This document shows, in pieces, positions 7,840 through 15,341 of a stretch of 48,145 bases of DNA (its first letter is position 1; every line of letters starts with the position of its first letter). The position numbers were made by a program, and so were the translations under genes. The notes under the pieces were generated by a model. That model did not search any database and was not told the DNA's origin. It saw only the letters and a list, made by a program, of their open reading frames with translations. The stretch is from Gemmatimonadales bacterium. Lineage in GTDB: Bacteria > Gemmatimonadota > Gemmatimonadetes > Gemmatimonadales > GWC2-71-9. The stretch covers positions 1 to 48,145 of the forward strand of contig JAICUF010000010.1 of assembly GCA_025935995.1 (NCBI GenBank), given 5' to 3'.

Positions 7840-8799
7840 ATGCGCCGTCCGGCCCTTCCCGCCGTCGCCCTCTTCGCAGTCATCGCCGCGGCGTCCGCCG
7901 CCTGCAGCAGGTCGTCCGCCACCACTCGCGCCGCCCGCGATTCCACGCCGGCGGCCGAGGCGACCCATATCCTCACCGGCGTCAACTTCCGCGGCCCGGA
8001 GTCGGTTCGCTACGATCCCGAACAGGACGTCTTCTTCATCTCCAACGTGAACGGCGGCATGTCGTCGAAGGATGGCAACGGCTTCATCATGCGCGTGAGC
8101 GCGGCGCGGCCGGACACGGGAATCATGTTCGTGGGCCTGGGGAAGGGAGGCGTCGTGCTCAATGCGCCGAAGGGCCTCGCCATCACCGGCGACACGCTCT
8201 GGGTGACCGATATCGATCAGGTGTGGGGATTCGACCGGCGTACGGGCGCGCAGGTCGCGATGGTGGACCTCCGGCCGCTGGCGGCGCGCTTCCTGAACGA
8301 CATCGCCGCCGCGCCGGACGGCTCGCTCTGGCTGACCGACACGGGGATCGAAGTGGATCCGCGCGGCCGCATCCCCGTCGGCGGGGACCGGATCTTCCGG
8401 ATCGGCGCGGGGCATGCCGTGACGGTCGTGGCCCAGGGGGATTCGCTGCATCAGCCCAATGGCATCACCTGGGACTCCGCCCGGAGCCGCTGGGTCGTGC
8501 TGCCGTTCCAGGATCTGCAGAACTACATCTTCCTCGTCGACAGCACCGGCATGACGCGCCTGCCGGTGATGCCGGGGCGCGGGCAGTTCGACGGTGTGGA
8601 AGCGCTGCCGGGCCGGACGCTGCTCGTGTCGAGCTGGGGCGACTCGGCGGTGTACGTCGTCACCGATTCGTCGAGCCGCCGGCTGCTCACCGGGCTGGTG
8701 CAGCCGGCCGACATGGGCATCGATACGAAGCGGGGGGTGCTCGCGGTGCCGCTTCCCAACCGGGATGAGGTGCAGTACTGGAAGTTGTCGCTTCGCTAG
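7840..8799 (+). CDS. SMP-30/gluconolactonase-like beta-propeller lipoprotein
   Basis: The 319-aa product has a lipoprotein signal (lipobox ASAAC, residues 18-22) and a six-bladed propeller of the SGL (SMP-30/gluconolactonase/LRE) type. Blade motifs include NFRGPESVRYDPEQDVFFIS, APKGLAITGDTLWVTDI, LNDIAAAPDGSLWLTDTG and QPNGITWDSARSRW. The ligands that bind the divalent metal in SMP-30 appear in equivalent positions (E of GPESV, N of LNDIA, N of QPNGI and D of FDGVE), so an active lactonase-type hydrolase is possible. Exported members may instead be binding proteins. ATG 7840 is preceded by a GGGG-rich site. The gene ends in a palindrome shared with the convergent gene. Confidence 0.82.
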   Translation: MRRPALPAVALFAVIAAASAACSRSSATTRAARDSTPAAEATHILTGVNFRGPESVRYDPEQDVFFISNVNGGMSSKDGNGFIMRVSAARPDTGIMFVGLGKGGVVLNAPKGLAITGDTLWVTDIDQVWGFDRRTGAQVAMVDLRPLAARFLNDIAAAPDGSLWLTDTGIEVDPRGRIPVGGDRIFRIGAGHAVTVVAQGDSLHQPNGITWDSARSRWVVLPFQDLQNYIFLVDSTGMTRLPVMPGRGQFDGVEALPGRTLLVSSWGDSAVYVVTDSSSRRLLTGLVQPADMGIDTKRGVLAVPLPNRDEVQYWKLSLR

Positions 8800-8813
8800 C
8801 GGTTGACCGCTAG
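8796..8813. other. Perfect palindrome holding both stop codons of a convergent gene pair
   Basis: CTAGCGGT-TG-ACCGCTAG reads the same on both strands. It contains the TAG of the SMP-30-like gene (8797-8799) and, on the minus strand, the TAG of the YycJ-like gene (8812-8810). It could form an 8-bp hairpin in either transcript. No T-run follows, so it may protect 3' ends rather than terminate. Confidence 0.5.
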
Positions 8814-9619
8814 AGCTCGAGCGCCATCTGGCCCCGGAGCGGCGCCTCGACCTTGAGCGGCTCGAGCGGCGTATCCTGGAGCGCGACGTGCAGCTCCCCC
8901 CGGAACCCCGCTCGCCGCAGCGCCGGCTCGATCGTCGCGCGTGCCTCCGCTGCACCGTTGCATCGCTGGCTCAGGTGCGCCAGCACCACCACGCCCAGCC
9001 CGTCATGATGGATCTCGGCAAGCAGCTCCGCCGCGGCGCGATTCGACAGATGGCCGCCGGCACCGGCGATCCGCTGCTGCACCGACGGCGGATACCCGCT
9101 GGTCCGGAGCAGGACGTCGTCGTGGTTGGCCTCCAGCACGACCGCGGTGACACCCCTGAGGAGATAGCGCACGCTGGCCGTCGGCCGCCCCAGGTCGTAG
9201 GCGACGCCGACGCTGGCGCCGTCCGGCGCATCCACCACGATCGCGAGCGGTTCGGCCGCGTCATGGCTGGTCCGGCAGGCGCGGACGCGGAAGGGACCCG
9301 CGACCGCCGGCGTCGTGAGTCCCAGCGTGCGATGCTCGGCGCCCTCCATCGCGGCGCAGAGCCGCTCCCACGTTCCCGGTGCCGTGAGGACCGGCACGCC
9401 GAGGAGCCGCGCGAGGCGCGACGCCCCGCAGGCGTGGTCGCCGTGCTCGTGCGTGAGCGCGATGCCGACCACCGTCTCGATCGAGACGCCGGCGAGCGCG
9501 GCGCGCCGCTGGATTTCGCGCGCGCTGAACCCGGCATCGATCAGGAGGGTCGCGCCCTGCGACGCGACGGCGAAGCAGTTGCCGCGGGATCCCGAGCCCA
9601 GCGCATGGAGTGTCGTCAT
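8810..9619 (-). CDS. YycJ/WalJ-type metallo-beta-lactamase-fold hydrolase
   Basis: The 269-aa protein starts MTTLHALGSGSRGNCFAV and carries the metallo-beta-lactamase signature THEHGDHACG at about residue 58-67. Further metal-ligand candidates are the Asp of VAYDLG, the His of LEANHD, and HLSN/HLSQR. This matches the YycJ family, thought to be a 5'-3' DNA exonuclease-like enzyme linked to mismatch repair or cell-wall control. ATG 9619 overlaps the TGA of the upstream GlmU-like gene (ATGA). A longer reading upstream is not homologous. It is the last gene of the four-gene minus-strand operon. Confidence 0.88.
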   Translation of the reverse strand: MTTLHALGSGSRGNCFAVASQGATLLIDAGFSAREIQRRAALAGVSIETVVGIALTHEHGDHACGASRLARLLGVPVLTAPGTWERLCAAMEGAEHRTLGLTTPAVAGPFRVRACRTSHDAAEPLAIVVDAPDGASVGVAYDLGRPTASVRYLLRGVTAVVLEANHDDVLLRTSGYPPSVQQRIAGAGGHLSNRAAAELLAEIHHDGLGVVVLAHLSQRCNGAAEARATIEPALRRAGFRGELHVALQDTPLEPLKVEAPLRGQMALEL

Positions 9620-10788
9620 GCGCCGTCCGTGAGGCGGCGGTAGGTGGCGGCGAGCGAGGCGCGGCGTTCGGGCGTGAACGCGACGTCGCGGCGCGGCATC
9701 ACGCGCTCGGCGATGGTGAGAAAGCCCGCCTCGCTCTGGCGCTGATCGTTGCCGGCGCCCCACGCGAACGGATAGACGTACTTCGGCACGGGGCCCTCGC
9801 CGAACACGCTGGCCCCCGCGCCGACGATCGTGCCCGTGGGCAGCATGGTGCCGATGGCCGTCTTCGCATGATCCCCGATGAGGCTGCCCAGGTTGGTGCG
9901 CCCCGTCTCCACGCGGCGGCCGGCGATGTCGAGCCGAACGGGACCGTAGGTGTTCTTGAGGTTCGAGGTCGTCGTTCCGGCGCCGAGGTTCACCCAGTGG
10001 CCGACGACGCTATTGCCGACGAACCCGTCGTGACTCTTGTTGGCGTAGCCCAGGAAGGAGCTCGACGACACTTCGCCGCGCACCACCGAGCGGGGTCCGA
10101 AGGCCGACGCGCGGATGAAGCCACCCAGCACGCGGCACCCCTGGCCGAACCAGCAGGGACCCTCGATGCGGGTGCCGTGGCGGATCTCGACGCCGCTCTC
10201 GATCACCACCGCGCCCCCACGCACATCGAAGACGACGCCGGGTTCGATCGTCGCGCCGCGAGCCGCAACGCGCGCGGCGTCCCCGAGGATCACCGTTCCG
10301 TCGGGGAGTGGATCCCGCGCGCCGCCCGCCCGCGCGTCGCAGTCGGGTCCCAGGTACCGGTCGAGTGCCGTGAGCAGGTCGTGACTGCCACCGAGGAGGA
10401 GCCCAGCCGCCGGTGCGGCGTTGCCGACCTCGTCCGGCCCCTTCCATTCCGCCCCCGCGGGAACGACCCACGCGACCGTCGTGCCGCCGGCCGTGAGCCG
10501 CCGCGCACCGGCTGGCACCGTGACGGCGCCCGCCGGCGCGAACCACGACGCCGCGATCACGGCGGGGCCGGGAAGCGGCCCGACCGGGCGTACCGGCGGC
10601 TCGTCGAGCTCCGTGAACCCGGCGAGCTGCGTCGAGAGGATCGCCGTCGTCCGCTGCCCGAGCGCCGCTTCCCAGCGCTCGCGGATGCGCGGCACGCCGG
10701 CGCGAAGCTCGCTCACCGGCCGGACGCCCTCGAACGGAGCCCACGGGAGGCCGCGCGTCGCGGGCTCGAGCAGGAAGAGAGACGTCAC
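9616..10788 (-). CDS. Alternative GlmU-family protein (sugar nucleotidyl/acetyl-transferase with left-handed beta-helix)
   Basis: The 390-aa protein resembles the 'alternative bacterial GlmU' family (TIGR03991) of Bacteroidetes and Gemmatimonadota. The N-terminal part (1-150) has the signature LEPATRGLPWAPFEGVRPVS ... ELRAGVPRIRERWE but not a standard GxGTRM nucleotide loop. From about 165 to 350 it forms hexapeptide repeats (left-handed beta-helix), with SFLGYANKSHDGFVGNSVVG and GAGTTTSNLKNTYGPV, the latter matching the acetyl-CoA/uridyl region of GlmU. It probably makes UDP-GlcNAc or a related activated sugar in the cytoplasm. The GTG start overlaps the manC stop (GTGA). Adjacent manC supports sugar-nucleotide supply. 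The exact substrate is not proved. Confidence 0.82.
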   Translation of the reverse strand: MTSLFLLEPATRGLPWAPFEGVRPVSELRAGVPRIRERWEAALGQRTTAILSTQLAGFTELDEPPVRPVGPLPGPAVIAASWFAPAGAVTVPAGARRLTAGGTTVAWVVPAGAEWKGPDEVGNAAPAAGLLLGGSHDLLTALDRYLGPDCDARAGGARDPLPDGTVILGDAARVAARGATIEPGVVFDVRGGAVVIESGVEIRHGTRIEGPCWFGQGCRVLGGFIRASAFGPRSVVRGEVSSSSFLGYANKSHDGFVGNSVVGHWVNLGAGTTTSNLKNTYGPVRLDIAGRRVETGRTNLGSLIGDHAKTAIGTMLPTGTIVGAGASVFGEGPVPKYVYPFAWGAGNDQRQSEAGFLTIAERVMPRRDVAFTPERRASLAATYRRLTDGA

Positions 10789-11813
10789 GGAATGTTCCTG
10801 ACCTCGTCCGGCAGCACGTCGAGCAGGCGCTTCACGTCGGCGGCCTGGTCACGGCGCATGATGAGGATTCGGCCGTTCGCATGGATCACCACCAGGTCCT
10901 CGACTCCGCTCACCACCACCGGCTCGCCGTCGGTCCACACGATGCAGTCACGCGCGCCGTCGAGGAACGCGGGGCCGACGACGACGTTGCCGTCCGGGTC
11001 CTTCGGCCGCACCCGGCTGAGCGCCTCCCACGTCCCCACGTCGTCCCACGCAAAGGCGCCGCTGACCACGGCCACCGCGCGGCTCCGCTCGAGCAGGCCG
11101 ACATCGATCGAGATCGGCGTGACCTCCCGGAAGAACGCGTTGACGTCACCCCCGTCGAGATGCGTGAGGTGCGGCGCGATCTCCGGGGTGTGCAGGCCGA
11201 TCTCGCGGAAGAGACATCGCGACGTCCAGGCGAAGAGCCCGCTGTTCCAGAGCGCGCCCGCGGCGATCAGATCGAGCGCCGTCGCCGCATCCGGCTTCTC
11301 GGTGAAGCGCGCCACCGTCCGCGCGCCCCCGGCGAGCGGGCCGCCGGGCACGATGTAGCCGTACCCCGTCTCGGGGCGATTCGGCTCGACACCGACGGTG
11401 ATGAGCCGATCCAGCTCACTCGCGCACTGCAGCGCGGCGGCGGCATCGCGGCGGAACGCTTCCGCGTTCCCGACCGACCAGTCGGCGTGCATCGAGAGGA
11501 CTTCCGCGGCAGGATCGCGGCGGCACGCCTCCCACGACGCCCAGACGAGCGCCGGACCGGTGGAGGCCGCGCGCGGCTCGATCAGATAATTCTCCGCCGG
11601 CACGCCGAGGCGCGCGCCGAGCGGCGCGGCGAGCGCGGCACCGGTCACGACCAGGATTCGCTCGGGCGGGATCAGCCCGGCGAGCCGCGTGATCGCTTCT
11701 TCGGCGGTCGAGCCGGGCCCCGCGAGCGGGAGAAGCTGCTTCGGATGGCGTGGCGTGCTGAGCGGCCAGAAGCGGGTGCCGGAGCCGCCCGCCAGGAGTA
11801 CACCCCACTTCAT
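10785..11813 (-). CDS. manC: Mannose-1-phosphate guanylyltransferase
   Basis: This 342-aa enzyme makes GDP-mannose from mannose-1-phosphate and GTP. The nucleotide-binding loop is LLAGGSGTRFWPLSTPRHPK (residues 6-25) with QLLPLAG next, and the sugar-binding FTEKPD, LWNSGLFAW and PISIDVGLLER motifs are intact. The length fits the monofunctional enzyme without a phosphomannose isomerase domain. It lies 34 bases downstream of the roadblock gene and overlaps the GlmU-like gene by four bases. GDP-mannose would feed LPS, exopolysaccharide or glycosylation. The start is ATG 11813; the function is confident. Confidence 0.94.
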   Translation of the reverse strand: MKWGVLLAGGSGTRFWPLSTPRHPKQLLPLAGPGSTAEEAITRLAGLIPPERILVVTGAALAAPLGARLGVPAENYLIEPRAASTGPALVWASWEACRRDPAAEVLSMHADWSVGNAEAFRRDAAAALQCASELDRLITVGVEPNRPETGYGYIVPGGPLAGGARTVARFTEKPDAATALDLIAAGALWNSGLFAWTSRCLFREIGLHTPEIAPHLTHLDGGDVNAFFREVTPISIDVGLLERSRAVAVVSGAFAWDDVGTWEALSRVRPKDPDGNVVVGPAFLDGARDCIVWTDGEPVVVSGVEDLVVIHANGRILIMRRDQAADVKRLLDVLPDEVRNIP

Positions 11814-11847
11814 TGGATCATGATCGGTGCTGAACCCGGGGAGGCGG

Positions 11848-12201
11848 TCAGAGGAGGGATGCGAGCGCCGGCGTCAGCCGGCCAAGCTCGAAGAGCATCG
11901 TGCCGGCATCGGCGTCGGGTGCGAGAAGGACCAGCAGGGCGTGGCCGTCACCCAGGACGGAGAGCAGGGCGAGTCCGCCGCCATACTCGAAGACGATTCG
12001 TCCGAGCGGCCCGCGCGCCGCCGTGTCACCGATCCGGGCCGCGGGGCGGAGCACCGTCGTCGCGAGAGCCGCCAGCGCGTCGGCATCGCAGGCGCCGCGC
12101 GCGGCATGGTCGATCGGGAGCCCGTCCGGGCTCACGAGCACCACGGCATCCACGCCGTCGCGCGCCGCCAGCCCGCGGACAACCTCGGCCAAACCGGGCA
12201 T
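11848..12201 (-). CDS. Roadblock/LC7 domain protein
   Basis: The 117-aa product is a single roadblock/LC7 domain: MPGLAEVVRGLAARDGVDAV, VLVSPDGLPIDHA and a C-terminal strand FEYGGGLALLSVLGDGHALL. Roadblock proteins bind and regulate small Ras-like GTPases such as MglA. No GTPase is seen here. I chose ATG 12201, which has GGAG 8 bases upstream. A longer reading from TTG 12267 would place its start inside a -35 box and is rejected. It leads the operon with manC, an unusual placement that may link polarity or signalling to polysaccharide supply. Confidence 0.85.
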   Translation of the reverse strand: MPGLAEVVRGLAARDGVDAVVLVSPDGLPIDHAARGACDADALAALATTVLRPAARIGDTAARGPLGRIVFEYGGGLALLSVLGDGHALLVLLAPDADAGTMLFELGRLTPALASLL

Positions 12202-12238
12202 TTCGGCGCTCCGTGACGGGGTGGCAAATGGACCCGTG

Positions 12239-12267
12239 AACGTAGAGGCCGGGAAGGTCGAAGTCAA
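12239..12267 (-). promoter_or_regulatory. Promoter of the roadblock-manC-glmU-like-yycJ operon
   Basis: On the minus strand, TTGACT (12267-12262) is followed after 17 bases by TACGTT (12244-12239). The start codon at 12201 lies about 30 bases past the expected transcription start, with an SD in between. Confidence 0.65.
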
Positions 12268-12281
12268 GAAAAGATCGCGGG

Positions 12282-12310
12282 TTGACCACCCTCTCCGGGG
12301 CCCTTAACCT
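12282..12310 (+). promoter_or_regulatory. Promoter of the lipoprotein gene at 12320
   Basis: TTGACC (12282-12287), then 17 bases, then TAACCT (12305-12310). The start codon follows only nine bases after the -10 box, with no Shine-Dalgarno sequence, so the transcript would be almost leaderless. The -35 box lies 14 bases from that of the divergent operon. Confidence 0.5.
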
Positions 12311-12319
12311 TCCTCGCTC

Positions 12320-12886
12320 ATGCACCGGTTCGCTGCCGCCGTCACCTGCCTCCTCGTCGGGTTCACCGCCGCCTGCGGCAATCCCAACGATCTCGCCGAC
12401 GCTACCATCCCAAACGTCGAGTCCACCGTCACGCTCTCGGCTCTGACCGGCACGCCGATCGCCACGCCGAGCGCCTATTCGGTGGCCGAAGCGATGGCCG
12501 TGCGGACCGACCAGGGCGCTCCCTTCGACTTCGCCTTCAACATCGACCCCGCCGGCCGCGCCGTGTTCCTGCCGCTCGCGGTGCTCGGCCTCGGCGTCAC
12601 TACCGGCACGAACGCCGGTTTCCTCGCCACCGACGCCACCTTCGAGTCCATCACCAGCGCGCCGCTCAACGGCTACGTCACCGCTGATACGATCCCGGTC
12701 GAGGTCGGCCAGCGCTACGTCGTGCGCTCCCGCGTGGTCTGCTCGGGTCTCGGGGTTCCGAAGTACGGGAAGATCGAGATCACCGCGATTGATCCGTCGC
12801 CCGGCGCCCGCACCATCACCTTCCGCGTCCTCACCGACGACAACTGCGGGTATCGCGGGCTCGAGCCCGACATCCCCACCGAGTAG
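12320..12886 (+). CDS. Lipoprotein of unknown function
   Basis: The 188-aa product has a lipoprotein signal peptide (hydrophobic 4-17, lipobox FTAAC) followed by about 165 residues of mainly beta structure. I do not recognise the domain. It contains two further cysteines (VVCSGLG and DDNCGYRG) that could form a disulfide, and a repeated T-x-x-A-L-T-G-T-P-type start. It is divergent from the roadblock operon and four bases before serS, so it may lead the serS transcript. No SD is seen at ATG 12320. It is probably specific to this phylum. Confidence 0.78.
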   Translation: MHRFAAAVTCLLVGFTAACGNPNDLADATIPNVESTVTLSALTGTPIATPSAYSVAEAMAVRTDQGAPFDFAFNIDPAGRAVFLPLAVLGLGVTTGTNAGFLATDATFESITSAPLNGYVTADTIPVEVGQRYVVRSRVVCSGLGVPKYGKIEITAIDPSPGARTITFRVLTDDNCGYRGLEPDIPTE

Positions 12887-12889
12887 TCC

Positions 12890-14173
12890 GTGATCGATCT
12901 CCGGCGTGTGCGGCAGGATCCCGACGCGGCGCGGAGCGCGCTCGCCCGACGGGCCGACCCCGCCCTCGGCCCGCTCTTCGATCACGTGCTCGAGCTCGAC
13001 CGGCGCCGCCGCGCGCTGCTCACGCGCGTGGAGCAGCTGAAGGCGGAGCGGAACAGCGCCACCGCGGAGGTCGCCCGGCGGAAGCGGTCCGCCGAGCCCG
13101 CCGACGAGCTTCTCGCCTCGCTCAAGGCGTCGGGCGACGAGGTGCGGGCGCTCGATGCGGAGTTGCGCGAGCTCGATCTCGCGCTCGACGGTCGCGCGCT
13201 CGCGCTGCCCAATTTCCTGCTGGACGAAGTGCCCGACGGCGGCGCGGAGGCGAACCGCCTGGTGCGCGCGTGGGGAGAGCTCCCCCGGTTCGACTTCGCG
13301 CCGAAGGCGCACTGGGACCTGGGCGCCGCGCTCGGTCTCTTCGATCTGGCACGCGGGGCCAAGCTCACCGGCTCCGGTTTTCCCCTCTTCACCGGCCCCG
13401 GCGCGCGGCTCGTCCGCGCCCTCGCCGCGTTCATGCTCGATCTCCACACCGGTGAGCACGGCTACACCGAGGTCGCGCCGCCCTATCTCGTGAACCGCGC
13501 GACGCTCACCGGCACCGGCCAGCTGCCGAAGTTCGAGGACGACCTCTACGCCTCGCCTGCCGACGATCTCTTCCTGATCCCGACGGCCGAGGTTCCGGTG
13601 ACCAACATCCACCGGGACGAGATGCTCGACGCGTCCCAGCTGCCCATCGCGTACGCGGCGTGGACGCCCTGCTTCCGCCGCGAGGCGGGAGCGCACGGCA
13701 AGGATACGCGGGGCCTCATTCGCGTGCACCAGTTCGACAAGGTCGAGCTCGTGCGTCTCTGCAGGCCGGAGGATTCGCCGGCGGAGCACGAGCGGCTCAC
13801 CGGCCACGCGGAGGAAGTCCTGCGTCGCCTCGGCCTCCCCTATCGCGTCGTCGAGCTTGCCGCGGGGGACACGGGGTTCGGGTCCGCGCGGACGCTCGAT
13901 CTCGAGGCGTGGGCGCCGGGCGTCGGCGCGTGGCTCGAGGTGTCGAGCTCCAGCACGTTCACCGATTTCCAGGCGCGGCGCGCCGGCATCCGCTTCCGGC
14001 CCGCCCCCGGCGCCCGGCCCGAGTTCGTGCATACGCTCAACGCGTCCGCGCTGGCGTTTCCGCGCACCATCATCGCGCTGCTCGAGAACTACCAGTCGGC
14101 CGACGGTTCGGTCCGGGTGCCGGCGGCGCTGGCCCCGTACCTCGGCACCGATCGGCTGGCGGCGCGTGCGTGA
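12890..14173 (+). CDS. serS: Seryl-tRNA synthetase
   Basis: The 427-aa class II enzyme charges tRNA-Ser, and also tRNA-Sec, whose gene is in this window. The N-terminal coiled-coil arm covers about 25-100 and the catalytic core follows with motif 2 (FRREAGAHGKDTRGLIRVHQ) and motif 3 (near the C-terminus, HTLNASALAFPRTIIALLEN). VSSSSTFTDFQARR is also typical. The start is GTG 12890, three bases after the lipoprotein stop. The 3' end overlaps the next gene by eight bases. Length and motifs are normal. Confidence 0.97.
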   Translation: MIDLRRVRQDPDAARSALARRADPALGPLFDHVLELDRRRRALLTRVEQLKAERNSATAEVARRKRSAEPADELLASLKASGDEVRALDAELRELDLALDGRALALPNFLLDEVPDGGAEANRLVRAWGELPRFDFAPKAHWDLGAALGLFDLARGAKLTGSGFPLFTGPGARLVRALAAFMLDLHTGEHGYTEVAPPYLVNRATLTGTGQLPKFEDDLYASPADDLFLIPTAEVPVTNIHRDEMLDASQLPIAYAAWTPCFRREAGAHGKDTRGLIRVHQFDKVELVRLCRPEDSPAEHERLTGHAEEVLRRLGLPYRVVELAAGDTGFGSARTLDLEAWAPGVGAWLEVSSSSTFTDFQARRAGIRFRPAPGARPEFVHTLNASALAFPRTIIALLENYQSADGSVRVPAALAPYLGTDRLAARA

Positions 14174-15341
14174 GGGCCGGGCGCGCCGGCTGGCGCCGGT
14201 CGTCGCGGTGCTCCTCGTCGCGGCGCTCGCTGCCATCAGTCTGGGAACGGGCATGCTCGTCGCCCGGCACTTTCAGGCCGACGCCCGCGCCACCAGCCGG
14301 CTCTACTCCGGCGTCTTCGAGGGACTGAGCAGCTCGGGGCCCGGCGCCGAAGGCGCGGCGCTCCTCAAGCTCGGGGAGCAGGTGCGGGCGCTGGGCCTCC
14401 CGCTCGTCGTGACCGACGCTACGGGGCGGGTGACCGAGGCCGCGAACCTGCCCGGCGCCCTCCGCGTGGTCTCGCTCGACGCGCCCGAGATTCGCGCCTT
14501 TGCCGCCCGCCTCGACCGCACCAATCGCCCCATCCGCGACACGCTCCTCGGCACGACCGTCCACTATGGGCCGCTGCCTGCCCAGCGGCAGCTCACGGCC
14601 CTTGCGGCGCTGCAGGCGCTGACCCTGTTCGTGATGGTGGCGGTCGCCGTCTTCGCCTACCGGAATGCGATGGCGGCGCAGCGGGACCGGCTGTGGGTCG
14701 CCATGGCGCGCGAGGCAGCGCATCAGATGGGCACGCCGCTCACCAGCCTCGAGGGCTGGATCGAGCGGGTGCGCTCGAGTCCGGAGCCGCCGGCCAATCT
14801 CGCCGACCACCTCGCGGCGGATGCCGAGCGGCTGGAACGCGTGGCGCAGCGCTTCGAGCGGATCGGCAATCCGGCGCGGCGCGAGCCGATCGGGCTGGGG
14901 GCGCTCGCCGACCGGGTGGCGGGCTACTTCCGCCCGCGGCTCCCGCGGCACGCCAACCGGGTCGAGCTCAGGGTCGACGCCGCGGGCGCCGGGCCCACCG
15001 TCGTGGGCGATCCGGTGCTGCTCGAGTGGGCGCTCGAAGCCTTGATCAAGAACGCCATCGACGCGCTGCAGGGCCGCTCGGGGACGATCACGCTCCGGGT
15101 GGCCGCCGCCGCGGGGCGGGGCGAGGTCCGGGTCATCGACGACGGCCCCGGTGTGCCGCGCGAGATTCGCCGCACGCTGTTCGACCCGGGGATCACCACG
15201 AAGCGCGGCGGCTGGGGCATCGGCCTCGCCCTCGCGCGCCGCGTGATCCAGGATACCCACCTCGGCGAACTGAGCCTCGAACCGGGGGAAGAGGGGACTA
15301 CCTTTCTCATACGCATGCCACTGGCGGACCGCACTGGATGA
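14166..15341 (+). CDS. Sensor histidine kinase, membrane bound, without adjacent regulator
   Basis: The 391-aa protein has a first membrane helix (about 8-30), an extracytoplasmic sensor (about 31-140), a second helix (about 142-166), then dimerization and ATPase domains. The H-box is AREAAHQMGTPLTSLEGW with His186. The N-box has NAIDAL (Asn296), G1 is DDGPGVP and G2 is GGWGIGLALARR. The H-box A-H-Q-M-G-T-P variant is seen in a subgroup of Bacteroidetes/Gemmatimonadota kinases. GTG 14166 overlaps serS by eight bases, and the stop overlaps uvrD (ATGA). No response regulator gene is nearby, so it is an orphan; the stimulus is unknown. Confidence 0.88.
   Translation: MREGRARRLAPVVAVLLVAALAAISLGTGMLVARHFQADARATSRLYSGVFEGLSSSGPGAEGAALLKLGEQVRALGLPLVVTDATGRVTEAANLPGALRVVSLDAPEIRAFAARLDRTNRPIRDTLLGTTVHYGPLPAQRQLTALAALQALTLFVMVAVAVFAYRNAMAAQRDRLWVAMAREAAHQMGTPLTSLEGWIERVRSSPEPPANLADHLAADAERLERVAQRFERIGNPARREPIGLGALADRVAGYFRPRLPRHANRVELRVDAAGAGPTVVGDPVLLEWALEALIKNAIDALQGRSGTITLRVAAAAGRGEVRVIDDGPGVPREIRRTLFDPGITTKRGGWGIGLALARRVIQDTHLGELSLEPGEEGTTFLIRMPLADRTG

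Noticed and set aside
12202-12267. Longer roadblock protein starting at TTG 12267
   Set aside because: The start would lie in a -35 box; ATG 12201 has an SD and gives the normal domain length.
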